From contig NZ_CP072390.1 in assembly GCF_018127785.1 (NCBI RefSeq), positions 992,001 to 1,056,000 of the forward strand: DNA of 64,000 bases. Direction: 5' to 3'. Shown here one piece after another: positions 9,566-18,363 of this stretch (the stretch's first letter is position 1; each line of letters starts with the position of its first letter). Origin of the DNA: Prevotella scopos JCM 17725. GTDB lineage: Bacteria; Bacteroidota; Bacteroidia; Bacteroidales; Bacteroidaceae. The notes under the pieces were generated by a model. It saw only the letters and a list, made by a program, of their open reading frames with translations, ran no database searches and had not been told where the DNA came from. Position numbers and translations under genes: made by a program.

Positions 9566-10356
9566 CCTCTTATGTAATAATATGTTCTTGCCAACAAGTA
9601 AGTTGGATAACACATATATTTTTTCAGAACATAAAAATGACTTTTAAGTTTAATCTTCCTTTTCGTCTCTGACTGTTCTAAACTTTTCCCTTCAAGATGA
9701 ATTATCTTGGGTGAAGAGAGTAACATACGCTTATAGCCGGCTTTTGCCATACGAAATTGTAATTCTCCCTCTTCCCCATAAAGAAAAATATTCTCATCAA
9801 AACCTCCACATTCTTCTATCGCAGTACGAGGAATAAACATATCAGCTCCACAAATACATTCTACTTCCTTATCCGTATAGTCTGGCGTATAATTTTGTTT
9901 ACGAAAAAGTCTTCTGAAAAAAGCCCCAATAGTTAATGCAGGGAAATAATGAAAAGACCCACGATATGTACCATCATCTCCTATAAGATAACAACCATAG
10001 AGAGTTTTAGGTTCATGACTTTCGGCATAATCATAAAATTCTTTTATTGCATTGTTTACCAAAAGCGTATCAGAGTTTAATAGAAAGAAATATTTTCCAC
10101 GTGCAACTTTCATCCCAAGATTATTTCCATATCCAAAGCCACCATTCCGTAAACTTTCAATAAGTATAATCCTATTATCTTTGCTTAAACGTTCAACAGA
10201 ATCATCTTCTGAGTGATTATCTACAACAATTACTTCAAAATCAACACCCTTTGTATGAGCATAAATGCTGTCTATACACGCCAATGTTAAAGAAGGTGTT
10301 CTGTAATTTACAATAATTATGCTTACAGATATATTTATAATATTAGTTAATTTCAT
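9562..10356 (-). CDS. Family 2 glycosyltransferase (rhamnosyltransferase-like)
   Basis: A 264-residue GT2 enzyme of the type often annotated as rhamnosyltransferase. SIIIVNYRTPSLTLACIDSI (residues 12-31) and VIVVDNHSEDDS open the nucleotide-binding domain, FFLLNSDTLL near 90 carries the metal-binding Asp, and ECGGFDENIFLYGEEGE near 181 is the acceptor-side block. It overlaps the upstream GT4 gene by 14 bp and the downstream GT2 gene by 4 bp, so translation is coupled on both sides. Confidence 0.92.
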   Translation of the reverse strand: MKLTNIINISVSIIIVNYRTPSLTLACIDSIYAHTKGVDFEVIVVDNHSEDDSVERLSKDNRIILIESLRNGGFGYGNNLGMKVARGKYFFLLNSDTLLVNNAIKEFYDYAESHEPKTLYGCYLIGDDGTYRGSFHYFPALTIGAFFRRLFRKQNYTPDYTDKEVECICGADMFIPRTAIEECGGFDENIFLYGEEGELQFRMAKAGYKRMLLSSPKIIHLEGKSLEQSETKRKIKLKSHFYVLKKYMCYPTYLLARTYYYIRG

Positions 10357-11419
10357 TCAAAAATTTCTTTAGTTTCAGATATGATTTCTCTATATCAAAT
10401 TCATAAATAAATTTATTCCCATTCATTGCTATAGTATGACGTAACTGATCATCCTCTATCAATCTTATGATATTCTTAGCTAATGCTTGAGGATCTTTTA
10501 CTGGAGAGACAAGTGCAGTTTCACCATCTTTTGCCATTTCTAAATAACCTTTGTTATCTGTACAAACAACGGCACACCCACATTGCATCGCTTCACCCAC
10601 TGTTAATCCCCAGCCTTCAACCTGACTTGAACCAACATAGATTGCAGCATTATTATACAACTTGTTAAAGAGTTCTTTTTCTGGGCGTTGGTAATAATCA
10701 TACCACACAGGTAAATCTGGTTTATCAAATACGCCAAATAATGTTACGTGTAACTGAGGGTGTTTTTCTTTTACAATATCAAAGGCTTTAGAAGCTGTTG
10801 AAAAATCCTTTAGAGCACTGGTATGATACATACAAATAACTTCATATTCATTCCTATCCGTTATCGGATTCTTTACATTAAAGAAAGTAAAATCAAATCC
10901 ATTAGGTATAAAAACGGATTTTTCACCACAACTATTTACTATATCTTTAAGCCACGTTGAAATTACAATTTTCTTTATTGGAAAATGATAACTTTGTATT
11001 ACTTGTTCATCCGTAAAACTCCAGTTCTCAAATCCCTGAATAAAATTAAATTTGCCTTCTAAGTATTTACTTTGATAATTCTGCAAGCTGTATGCTGTCT
11101 CTATAGCAGTAGCAACTATAACCGCTGGTTCTTTTAGCTGATAATTTTCAAGTTTCCATAACCATCTCTGTCGAATGGAATCCTCTATATGAAACCATTT
11201 GGCAGGCTTATACGATTTAAAAATGAGTCGCCAAAGGAAAATAAGTCGGTAAGCTATTGCATGCTTCCAATCATACCTTGCCCCATAATGAATCATTGGA
11301 TATACTATTTCTACAGGAAAACCGTCTTTGGCAAGTCTATTAGCATATTCAAAAACTATTTTAAAGCCACCTGCTGGTTCCATACACGCACGAGGCATCC
11401 AAAAAACTATCTTTCTCAT
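10343..11419 (-). CDS. Family 4 glycosyltransferase (GT-B fold)
   Basis: A 358-residue GT4 enzyme. The N-terminal MEPAGGFKIVFEYANRLAKDG (in part) is the acceptor-side opening seen in this group, and GSSQVEGWGLTVGEAMQCG near residue 258 is the donor-side block with both Glu residues of the EX7E motif present. It overlaps the next gene by 14 bp and the preceding one by 4 bp. It probably adds one residue of the repeat unit; the sugar is unknown. Confidence 0.92.
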   Translation of the reverse strand: MRKIVFWMPRACMEPAGGFKIVFEYANRLAKDGFPVEIVYPMIHYGARYDWKHAIAYRLIFLWRLIFKSYKPAKWFHIEDSIRQRWLWKLENYQLKEPAVIVATAIETAYSLQNYQSKYLEGKFNFIQGFENWSFTDEQVIQSYHFPIKKIVISTWLKDIVNSCGEKSVFIPNGFDFTFFNVKNPITDRNEYEVICMYHTSALKDFSTASKAFDIVKEKHPQLHVTLFGVFDKPDLPVWYDYYQRPEKELFNKLYNNAAIYVGSSQVEGWGLTVGEAMQCGCAVVCTDNKGYLEMAKDGETALVSPVKDPQALAKNIIRLIEDDQLRHTIAMNGNKFIYEFDIEKSYLKLKKFLNEIN

Positions 11420-12405
11420 CTTAATTTACGCATTATAGTCCTTTGAAGGTTATAGAGCCAAATACGTTTATAGTGTAATGACAATAACAGAAGTTTATAG
11501 TTCCACGTTATCTTGTTGCAACTAATAATCGCAGAATCTGCTTCAGGAAATATTTCTATCCAACTTTGCAAAGAACTCCTATCCTTCTCATCTATCAAAT
11601 CATTTTTTGCCATCAACTTCCATTCATTTATTTCACGACCTAAATGTGCAGAAAACCCTAAAGATAATAGATAGTCACAAGCAACTCTTACATTCTCAAT
11701 ACGCTGCAAGGCTCTGTTTCGTTTCTTTTCAGTTGAAGACATGCTCTTAATAATAGAATTATTATTATACTGAACGTAGTGATAGAAAGCCTGAGAAAGA
11801 TAAGAGATTTGTTTCGTACAAGAAAATAAACGAATATTCCAACTTACATCTTCAAAAAGGTCTGCCCCATCTATGAATCTTTGTTTGGATGCTAACAGGA
11901 AAGACCTTCTATAAATCTTATTACAAGTAGACCCATGCATCCCTCTACCTAACATTGCACGAATACATTCTATATTATCTTGACCATAAGCTTGGCTGAT
12001 ACGAATGTCATGATTATTATAGCTTTCAAAATAGTCACAATATACAATATCATAATTACCAGAATCTATTTGGCGAACCATAGATTCCACATAATCCATA
12101 AAAATCCAATCATCACTATCAGCAAACATGACATATTCACCTTGTGCTGTATCTAAACCTATATTGCGACTTGTAGCAGAGCCAAGGTTCTGTTTGTTCG
12201 TAATAATTTTAATATTATCACACCGCTCAGGAAATTCTTCAATAGTTCTACGTAGCTTTATTTCGCTGTCATCCGAGGAGCAATCATTGATAAAAATATA
12301 CTCTATATTACTATAACTTTGCTCCAAAAGACTCCGCACTGACTTTACGATATAGTCTGAGACATTATAGATAGGGATAATATATGTAACTAATTTAATT
12401 TCCAT
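11416..12405 (-). CDS. Family 2 glycosyltransferase
   Basis: A 329-residue GT2 enzyme. TYIIPIYNVSDYIVKSVRSL begins the fold, FINDCSSDDSE follows, and MFADSDDWI near residue 90 holds the metal site. I chose the ATG at 12405, which gives a compact N-terminus; the alternative at 12450 adds 15 residues that do not look like the family and reads further into the preceding gene. The chosen start still lies inside the 3' end of the acyltransferase gene by 16 bp, so its translation may depend on that gene being in frame. Confidence 0.9.
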   Translation of the reverse strand: MEIKLVTYIIPIYNVSDYIVKSVRSLLEQSYSNIEYIFINDCSSDDSEIKLRRTIEEFPERCDNIKIITNKQNLGSATSRNIGLDTAQGEYVMFADSDDWIFMDYVESMVRQIDSGNYDIVYCDYFESYNNHDIRISQAYGQDNIECIRAMLGRGMHGSTCNKIYRRSFLLASKQRFIDGADLFEDVSWNIRLFSCTKQISYLSQAFYHYVQYNNNSIIKSMSSTEKKRNRALQRIENVRVACDYLLSLGFSAHLGREINEWKLMAKNDLIDEKDRSSLQSWIEIFPEADSAIISCNKITWNYKLLLLSLHYKRIWLYNLQRTIMRKLR

Positions 12406-13450
12406 CTTTGTGCTATCGCATCTAATATATAATTTTCGATTCTGCCACAAAGAGTTCTACGAATGAACTCTATAATCACACAAACTAAATACACAATAGG
12501 GGGAATAAATAGTACACTCCATAAGATGCTAATCCCATGTAAATTTTTCAAACCAAAGAAATCTGTAAGAAAAGGCATTCCTACATCATTAAAATGAATA
12601 ATATAGACGGCTAAACAATACACCGCCAAATAATTTATATACCGACTATGAAAATGTAAGTTCTTAAATGCCAAAAAAAGAAAGATTGCATTTGCTACTA
12701 CGAAAACTGAATTTATATTTTCGAAACTTGTGAATCCAAAATGAAGAATATAAGAATATAATAGCTCTAATAACACCATCAAGAATGTATTACCTATAAA
12801 AGCACAAGTCCAAAAAAATGACGAACGATTAACAAGTCCATACAGCTTTATATATCTTCCTATTAAATATAAAATAGCGAAATTTATTATACCTCCTCCA
12901 AAGTCGGGGACAAATTGCCTAAAATTGAATATATAATTAAAAGTTGCCCAACCATAAAAAACAACACAATTTAATAGTACCAGTTGCTTTAACTGTCTCT
13001 TTGACAAACTGTCAACTAATTTGTTTAACAATGGTGACAATCCACATAATATAAAATAACAAGATATAAACCAGAATTCATTAGAAATGATTGGCAAAAA
13101 ATAAGGTAGACAACCTTTGATATCATTTTGTCCTATAATCTTATAAATTACTATTACCCAAGAAAAGAATAACACAGAAAACCAAATTTTTAATATTTTA
13201 CGCCAATTGAAGTTTATGCCAAAATAACCTGAAATTAGTATGAAAGTGCTTACAGCAACAGTACAGAAGCTATAGAGGAGTCTTGAAAGGGTATAGTCCT
13301 CCCCCCCCCTAATAGTGTATTGTCGTATGTAATTTGCATGCCTTTCCCAATAAGATGCCCACCTACAACAAATAACATACACAATATACGCAATAACTCA
13401 TAAGATGAGTTTCTTTTATTGTATTTATTAATTATACCTACCATAAACAA
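12390..13450 (-). CDS. O-acyltransferase (acyltransferase_3 family), interrupted at a poly-G tract
   Basis: The first 66 codons (13450 to 13250) read as the opening of a membrane acyltransferase, with LRILCMLFVVGGH carrying the Arg and His of the family's R-x10-H pattern. This frame ends after a run of nine G on the coding strand. The rest of the protein (about 10 membrane helices, ending at 12390) lies in another frame that picks up at the same tract as GGEDYTLSRLLYSF. With ten or seven G the two halves join into one protein of about 350 residues. Such enzymes acetylate or otherwise acylate capsule sugars at the membrane. As read, the gene is OFF. Confidence 0.88.
13301..13309. repeat. Homopolymer of nine C (nine G on the coding strand) inside the acyltransferase gene
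   Basis: The plus strand shows CCT followed by nine C and then TAATAG, lying within codons 50-53 of the acyltransferase. Homopolymers of this length in coding sequence are rare in this AT-rich genome and are classic sites for slipped-strand mispairing. The reading frame before and after the tract differs by exactly one base. Confidence 0.85.
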
Positions 13451-13567
13451 ACTTTTTTAGTAAAGGACTTAAACGAACAAATCACAATAAAATTATATAT
13501 CTATGATATTATAATAGCCAGCCCTTTCAATCTGTCTATATAATTATATCGCTGTTTCATATATTAA

Positions 13568-15010
13568 TTATTTACCTATCTTCTCACGAACTAACGCTAA
13601 TAGATAATTAAAATCTTGAGACTTAGTTAGAATAGAGAGTAAAACGTAAGAAAACATTCCTACACATATACCCACTAATAGTCTTAGCCACATACTTGAA
13701 AGGAAAAAGACTGAAAGGTAAACTATTATACCCATGGTTAAAGAATATAATATGGATGGTAACATTTCCTTTAATTGTTTAACTATTCCAAATTGTAATA
13801 GTTTTCCTGTATAATAGGAATTAATACACATGCTTACTAATGATGAAAATACACTACCTACACATATAGCCAAAATTCCAAATGGTGCTGAAGCTATAAG
13901 AAAAAATATAACTGTAAATTGTTTTACAACCTCCAACTTTAAGAATAAATCAGAACGGCCTCGCGCTTTTAGAAGGTTTAAATTTAAAATGTGTACATGC
14001 CACCACATCCGGGCAAAACAAAGTACTTGTAAATATACGACACAAGGTAACCATTTTTCAGTTACTAAGATTAAAACAAGAGGTTTAGCTAAAACCACCA
14101 ATCCTATCATTATTGGAAAAATAACATAGGCAGATATACGTAACATACGTTTAAAAGAACCAATTAATTGTGCATCGTTATCTTGAAATTTACTTAGTAC
14201 AGGGTAAGTAACGCTATCTACTACACCAGTAATAGTTTTTACAGGAAGTGCTGCATAACCATCAGCTCGACCATAAAATCCTAATGCACTTGCAGAAAAT
14301 ATTTTTCCAATTACCAGCGAATAAATATTCCCCGAAAAAGTTGCCATAATAGATGAGATAAGTATCTTTGAGCCAAAACCAAATAACTTACAAAATGATT
14401 CACGCGAGAAAGCTAACTTCGGTATCCAATGTTGAAAATGCCAATAAAGCAAACATTTTACAAATAACATTACAAATTGTGGATAAATTAATGACCACAC
14501 TCCATATCCTGAAAATGCAAGAATTATTGATAAAACGCCTGACACTACAGTGATTACCATGTTAATTATACTCTTTTTTTTGAATTCTAAAAAAATAGAT
14601 AACCTGACGTCTTGGATTGCAACCAAAGAACTAAGGAAAATAATAAAAGAGTATGTCCGGACAATCTTTGTTAAAATCTGTTCTTTATAAAAGTCAGCTA
14701 TAAAAGGAGCAGATAGGAATAATATCAGTGATATAAAAAAGGACAAAGAAAGGTTCATAAGAAAGACCGTAGAATAATCTTTCTCCGTTCTATCTTTTTT
14801 TTGAATAAGAGCAGTTCCAAACCCAGCATCAACGAAAGTATAAGAAAGCATCACAAAGATGCCTACCATCGCAACCAATCCATAATCAGCAGGGGAAAGT
14901 AAACGTGCAAGAATAATACCTTGCACGAAACCAAAAATTTGAAGAGAAAGTTTCTCCATACCTCCCCATATTATTCCTGAAAAAGCTTTTCCACGTATAT
15001 TTTCTTCCAT
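13568..15010 (-). CDS. Wzx-type polysaccharide flippase (MOP superfamily)
   Basis: A 480-residue integral membrane protein with 12-14 hydrophobic segments. The N-terminal region with GIIWGGMEKLSLQ and the segment FGTALIQKKDRTEKDYSTVF are typical of the WzxC-like branch of the polysaccharide biosynthesis family. It would flip the undecaprenyl-linked repeat unit from the cytoplasmic to the periplasmic face for the EpsG-like polymerase. A 117-bp spacer separates its stop from the acyltransferase, with no clear promoter inside. Confidence 0.94.
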   Translation of the reverse strand: MEENIRGKAFSGIIWGGMEKLSLQIFGFVQGIILARLLSPADYGLVAMVGIFVMLSYTFVDAGFGTALIQKKDRTEKDYSTVFLMNLSLSFFISLILFLSAPFIADFYKEQILTKIVRTYSFIIFLSSLVAIQDVRLSIFLEFKKKSIINMVITVVSGVLSIILAFSGYGVWSLIYPQFVMLFVKCLLYWHFQHWIPKLAFSRESFCKLFGFGSKILISSIMATFSGNIYSLVIGKIFSASALGFYGRADGYAALPVKTITGVVDSVTYPVLSKFQDNDAQLIGSFKRMLRISAYVIFPIMIGLVVLAKPLVLILVTEKWLPCVVYLQVLCFARMWWHVHILNLNLLKARGRSDLFLKLEVVKQFTVIFFLIASAPFGILAICVGSVFSSLVSMCINSYYTGKLLQFGIVKQLKEMLPSILYSLTMGIIVYLSVFFLSSMWLRLLVGICVGMFSYVLLSILTKSQDFNYLLALVREKIGK

Positions 15011-15038
15011 AAGAAATTAATATTTAGATTTAAATACT

Positions 15039-16010
15039 TTAGACATCATTATTCATAATAGAATAAGGATAAACATGTTGTGGCAAAGGCTTACGAAGAT
15101 GTAACATCCGTAAAAAAAATCCTAAATGATGTTTCAAAGGATTATATGCGAACCTTCGCTTTATCTTATAAGTTTTCCATTGGGTCTGCTTTAGATATTT
15201 AAGAAAATATTTTTTATAAGGATTTAAACATTCTACATGCCAAGGTTTTGCCATTGAGGTATAATGAATGATGATCGGATTTTGACGTGCTTCTATGAGT
15301 TGTTGATGATATTTTTTTTCATCTAACTCCATCAATTCAGGCTTGTAAATAAAACCATCCTGAAAATTCCATTTGAAAGGCAACATCTTTTTATCATCTT
15401 TAAAACAAATATTTAAAACATCTTGATCATGATATTTTATTCGTTCTGGATCTTTCTTTATTAATTCCCAAAATAAGCTTTTAGCATTAATATCTCTCCA
15501 ATATGCAAGATTAATCAGTAACAATCCTGCATTAAAATATCCTAACTCTGGATTATAGCCTAAACGTTGGAAGTCATGAATTCTTTCTGACATGTCAGTT
15601 ACAGCAGCCAATGCATAGTGTGAAATATCTATATTCCAGAGTTCAGCTATCGAGCCCAGGACAATCATATCACAATCCAAATAAATTACTTTATTAATAG
15701 AATCTGGAAGAATTTCTGCAAATAACAATCTATAATATGTTGCTTTCGTTATAAACAATTTTGGATTAGATGCACCCAACTGGGGGAAATCATCAAATAA
15801 AGTATCATCCACAAGATGGAATAGAAGAGAATGTTGAGGATTCTCACATAAAACTCGATTCAATTCCTTTTTTTGTTGTGTGGTAACGCTCTCATCTACA
15901 ACTATATGAAAAACTATTCGTTCTTCATTATTATTAACTGATAATGATTTTATCATGACCCCAGTAGGCATCACATAATTTGAATCAGTAGTACATACGA
16001 CATGCATCAT
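15039..16010 (-). CDS. Family 8 glycosyltransferase
   Basis: A 323-residue GT8 enzyme. MHVVCTTDSNYVMPTGVMIKS is the family opening, VIYLDCDMIVLGSIAELW near residue 98 holds the DxD, FNAGLLLINLAYW follows, KYHDQDVLNICF near 195 and IIHYTSMAKPWH near 250 are the remaining conserved blocks. It starts 4 bp downstream of the first GT2 gene of the locus and ends 28 bp before the flippase. The basic C-terminal tail may help it bind the membrane. Confidence 0.94.
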   Translation of the reverse strand: MMHVVCTTDSNYVMPTGVMIKSLSVNNNEERIVFHIVVDESVTTQQKKELNRVLCENPQHSLLFHLVDDTLFDDFPQLGASNPKLFITKATYYRLLFAEILPDSINKVIYLDCDMIVLGSIAELWNIDISHYALAAVTDMSERIHDFQRLGYNPELGYFNAGLLLINLAYWRDINAKSLFWELIKKDPERIKYHDQDVLNICFKDDKKMLPFKWNFQDGFIYKPELMELDEKKYHQQLIEARQNPIIIHYTSMAKPWHVECLNPYKKYFLKYLKQTQWKTYKIKRRFAYNPLKHHLGFFLRMLHLRKPLPQHVYPYSIMNNDV

Positions 16011-16014
16011 AATT

Positions 16015-16953
16015 CTACCATTTTAATAATTGATAAAGAAAATGTTTTACCTTATACGTAAAATCCATTTTCCTTCGCTGTCTTACAAATGATTTTATCA
16101 GAGAAATAGGCACACCATTCTGTTCAAAAATATTCAAAGCTTCATGGTAACGGGTTTTATCTTTTTTTTTCTTAAGCTCTAATAGACAAGTAATAAAAAA
16201 GCTATCATAGGTAAAATACTTAAGATTATGTTGCTCCATAAAGGCTACTCGTTTTGCAAAAACAGTCCACCGGTCCTTGAACTTCTCCATATCCATTTCT
16301 GTATATGTAATAGAACCATCTCTATAAGTTACACAATATATCGCAATTCCAACACCTTTAACTCGTTTTGCAAAATAACCAGCTAAATAAGAGAACGTAT
16401 TATCATTATGTATGCGAGTTTCATCAAATCTGATGTGATATTTTTCGATAACATTGGATTTAAAAAACTTTGCCCATGGAACTCCAGACTCATATCTAAC
16501 AAGCCACTCGTTGCTCTCATTATCAGACATATACCTTTCCAGCTGATTATTCACAGCCCCTCCACGATTATTGTTTACATAAGTAACACTATCAAGAGAG
16601 TTTGCAAAGAAATATATAACATCTTCAGAAGCATCCTTATATTTATCTAAGCATTCATCAATGCAATAATTAAAAAAGTCATCAGCATCTGCAAATATTA
16701 ACCATTTACTATTGGAATGTTCTATTCCAATATTTCTTGCATGTCCAGCCCCCTTAGATGATTTGTCAAAAACAACAATTGTATTTTTACGTTGTAGTCC
16801 TGGGAAATGTTCAAAGTCAACAATAGCAGGATCACTATTATCATCCACAATGATAACTTGTACATCATCTCTTTCTGGAATAGAATCCAAACACCGTTGC
16901 AAAAGCTTGGGAATGTTTTTATGAGGAATTATAATACTATAAATAAAATCCAT
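16015..16953 (-). CDS. Family 2 glycosyltransferase, first visible gene of the capsule operon
   Basis: A 312-residue GT2 enzyme with YSIIIPHKNIPKLLQRC at the start, VIIVDDNSDPAIVD near residue 35 and IFADADDFF near 90. The C-terminal part is Lys-rich and probably peripheral to the membrane. It is the most 5' gene of the locus, with almost 500 bp of gene-free DNA before it, so the operon promoter is expected there. I found no exact TAnnTTTG on the minus strand close to the start, and no UpxY/UpxZ genes precede it. Confidence 0.92.
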   Translation of the reverse strand: MDFIYSIIIPHKNIPKLLQRCLDSIPERDDVQVIIVDDNSDPAIVDFEHFPGLQRKNTIVVFDKSSKGAGHARNIGIEHSNSKWLIFADADDFFNYCIDECLDKYKDASEDVIYFFANSLDSVTYVNNNRGGAVNNQLERYMSDNESNEWLVRYESGVPWAKFFKSNVIEKYHIRFDETRIHNDNTFSYLAGYFAKRVKGVGIAIYCVTYRDGSITYTEMDMEKFKDRWTVFAKRVAFMEQHNLKYFTYDSFFITCLLELKKKKDKTRYHEALNIFEQNGVPISLIKSFVRQRRKMDFTYKVKHFLYQLLKW

Positions 16954-17180
16954 TTAATATGTAAATTATGTCGAACTAAAAATAAAACAAGATTTTTTAA
17001 GAAGCTGTATAAATACCTTTGCTTACATTATGTTTAACATTAATAAACATTCTGATAAATTCTTGTAACTATTCAGCGATAATATACGTTGAATATCAAG
17101 AACCTATAAACTTAACATTGTGACAAAAAGGTTCGAAGTGACATTCTTTATTAGAATTTGTATGCATTTATTTATGTAAC

Positions 17181-17210
17181 TTGTTGATAATCAACAATAG
17201 TTTATACACA
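17181..17210. other. Perfect 17-bp palindrome next to a DnaA-box-like 9-mer
   Basis: Positions 17181-17197 read TTGTTGATAATCAACAA, a perfect inverted repeat around a central A. Four bases later, at 17202-17210, is TTATACACA, which fits the relaxed DnaA-box pattern TTWTNCACA. This lies in the gene-free stretch 16954-17444 in front of the capsule operon. Possible roles are an operator or part of an origin-like region. Confidence 0.4.
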
Positions 17211-17258
17211 TTGTCGCTAAATAGTTACAAAGATTAAATCACTTTTATGCCATCTATA

Positions 17259-17390
17259 ACATCTTTAATGCTTTTCCGAGACCTCCAAACTAATTGTACG
17301 AATAGCCCGGACACTTTGTCCGAAGCCTCCAGACAGAGTGTCCTAGAGTGTCGGAAAGTTTGTCCGAAGGCTCCGAATAAACTTTAAATA
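17259..17390. repeat. 22-bp-period array of quasi-palindromes 3' of the DUF6078-like gene (array A)
   Basis: Consecutive 22-bp units begin at 17259, 17281, 17303, 17325, 17347 and 17369. The clearest are TAGCCCGGACACTTTGTCCG (17303) and AGTGTCGGAAAGTTTGTCCG (17347). Units share GGA(C/A)A...TGTCC-type cores and the ending CCGAA; the outer units are degenerate. It is far more GC-rich than the surrounding DNA. It lies 54 bp past the stop of the gene at 17445-17906. Two other arrays with the same period but a different core follow genes at 48503 and 63520. Confidence 0.7.
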
Positions 17391-17444
17391 GCACTTTTAT
17401 GATGCTTAAACTAATCATATCTTGTTTAAAAACGGACTCAATAC

Positions 17445-17906
17445 TTACTGCCGGAAGGGTATTGATTCAAATGTCCGTTCGTATTTAGGTTCGTTATAGC
17501 CATACTTCATAAATAACGCTTTGATATCATCTGCCATCGACTGTGTATAAAGGTATCCATTTTCAGCATTGCTATAACGATAAAAATTGCTGCGTCCTCG
17601 AAAATAGGTATATACTTCTTTGCGAAGACTTGGTAAATCCATACGGCGCACCTCATCGAAGAAATGAGTAAACCCCGCATAACAAGTGACGAGCTTCTTC
17701 TCCTGATACATCCTGCAACAACCATCCACAAGGTTTTCAGCCTTAAGAACTGAAGGATAAATGGCATCACCCCAAGTATTGTTCACCGGTTGTAAACTGT
17801 AATACAAATGATGAAGACAAGTTTCTTTCAAAGAACAACCCTCCAGAAAGCAAGCTTCATAACCTTTAGGGAATGCGTTTAAGCTGAGTAAATCGTTTAT
17901 TTCCAT
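17445..17906 (-). CDS. DUF6078-like conserved Bacteroidales protein (copy 1)
   Basis: A 153-residue soluble protein of unknown function. It has a Cys-rich N-terminal half (CFLEGCSLKETCLHH near residues 19-33, DGCCRMY near 67), a central HFFDEVRRMDLPSLRKEVYTYF, and a C-terminal segment ending FMKYGYNEPKYE. The 154-residue protein at 48020-48484 has the same layout (CYNTTCKKAKTCLHQ, FDKVLATDIAGIRGTLINHF, IAYGYVEGAPFD), so the two are paralogs. The spaced Cys residues could bind metal, but this is not shown. Both copies are followed by a 22-bp-period array. Confidence 0.75.
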   Translation of the reverse strand: MEINDLLSLNAFPKGYEACFLEGCSLKETCLHHLYYSLQPVNNTWGDAIYPSVLKAENLVDGCCRMYQEKKLVTCYAGFTHFFDEVRRMDLPSLRKEVYTYFRGRSNFYRYSNAENGYLYTQSMADDIKALFMKYGYNEPKYERTFESIPFRQ

Positions 17907-18301
17907 AGTTAATCATTGATATTAAACTATCAGTCTGAAGAAAGAGAATCATCTAGAACACCCCATAAATGAAATTGTCAACTGTTTGAATGAAAAACAT
18001 CATCTCCTCCCTGCAAACAAGGATTTGCTCGCAGGCTGACAACTATTACGGTTCCTCCACTTTAGAACGAAACGCAAAAACAAAAGGACTTGAAACAGTT
18101 ACAATCGTTCAATTAAACAACAAAAACTGTGTTGGTCAATTCAGTAGTTGGGATTCGCTCGCAGACTCTTTCTGTTAATAGTTTTTATTTTCTGTTATTA
18201 TGGGTACAAAATTAAATAAAAAAAATGAGAAAAGAAAGAATATTCATAGAATAATTGTAGGCACACGATATAAAAAAGAAAGAAATGGCCCCACCCCCTA
18301 A
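17907..18301. other. Gene-free spacer with no convincing gene
   Basis: A short plus-strand frame at 17990-18178 has no RBS, promoter or recognisable domain and looks like chance. The stretch contains two similar 14-mers, GGATTTGCTCGCAG and GGATTCGCTCGCAG, near 18017 and 18149. From 18180 to 18290 it is strongly AT-rich. Confidence 0.5.
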
Positions 18302-18322
18302 CCCCTCCCCCAAAGGGAGGGG
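18302..18322. repeat. GC-rich hairpin CCCCTCCC/GGGAGGGG
   Basis: An 8-bp perfect stem with a 5-base loop, preceded by CCCCACCCCCTAA. The sequence is the type of C-rich intergenic repeat often seen in Bacteroidetes genomes. A related hairpin lies at 19965-19984, on the other side of the 72-bp array and the barrel gene. Neither is followed here by a clear T-run. Confidence 0.5.
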
Positions 18323-18363
18323 AGTAATCACCGAGATACCCCGCACGTATGATGACAAAGCAA

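Noticed and set aside
12450..12450. Upstream start for the GT2 gene at 11416-12405
   Set aside because: The extra 15 residues do not match the family and the fold begins at the ATG at 12405.
17014..17021. Plus-strand -7 element TACCTTTG
   Set aside because: No TTG at a useful distance and no gene follows in that direction; it would only run antisense into the DUF6078-like gene.
17990..18178. 62-residue plus-strand frame
   Set aside because: No promoter, RBS or domain; the composition does not resemble a protein.
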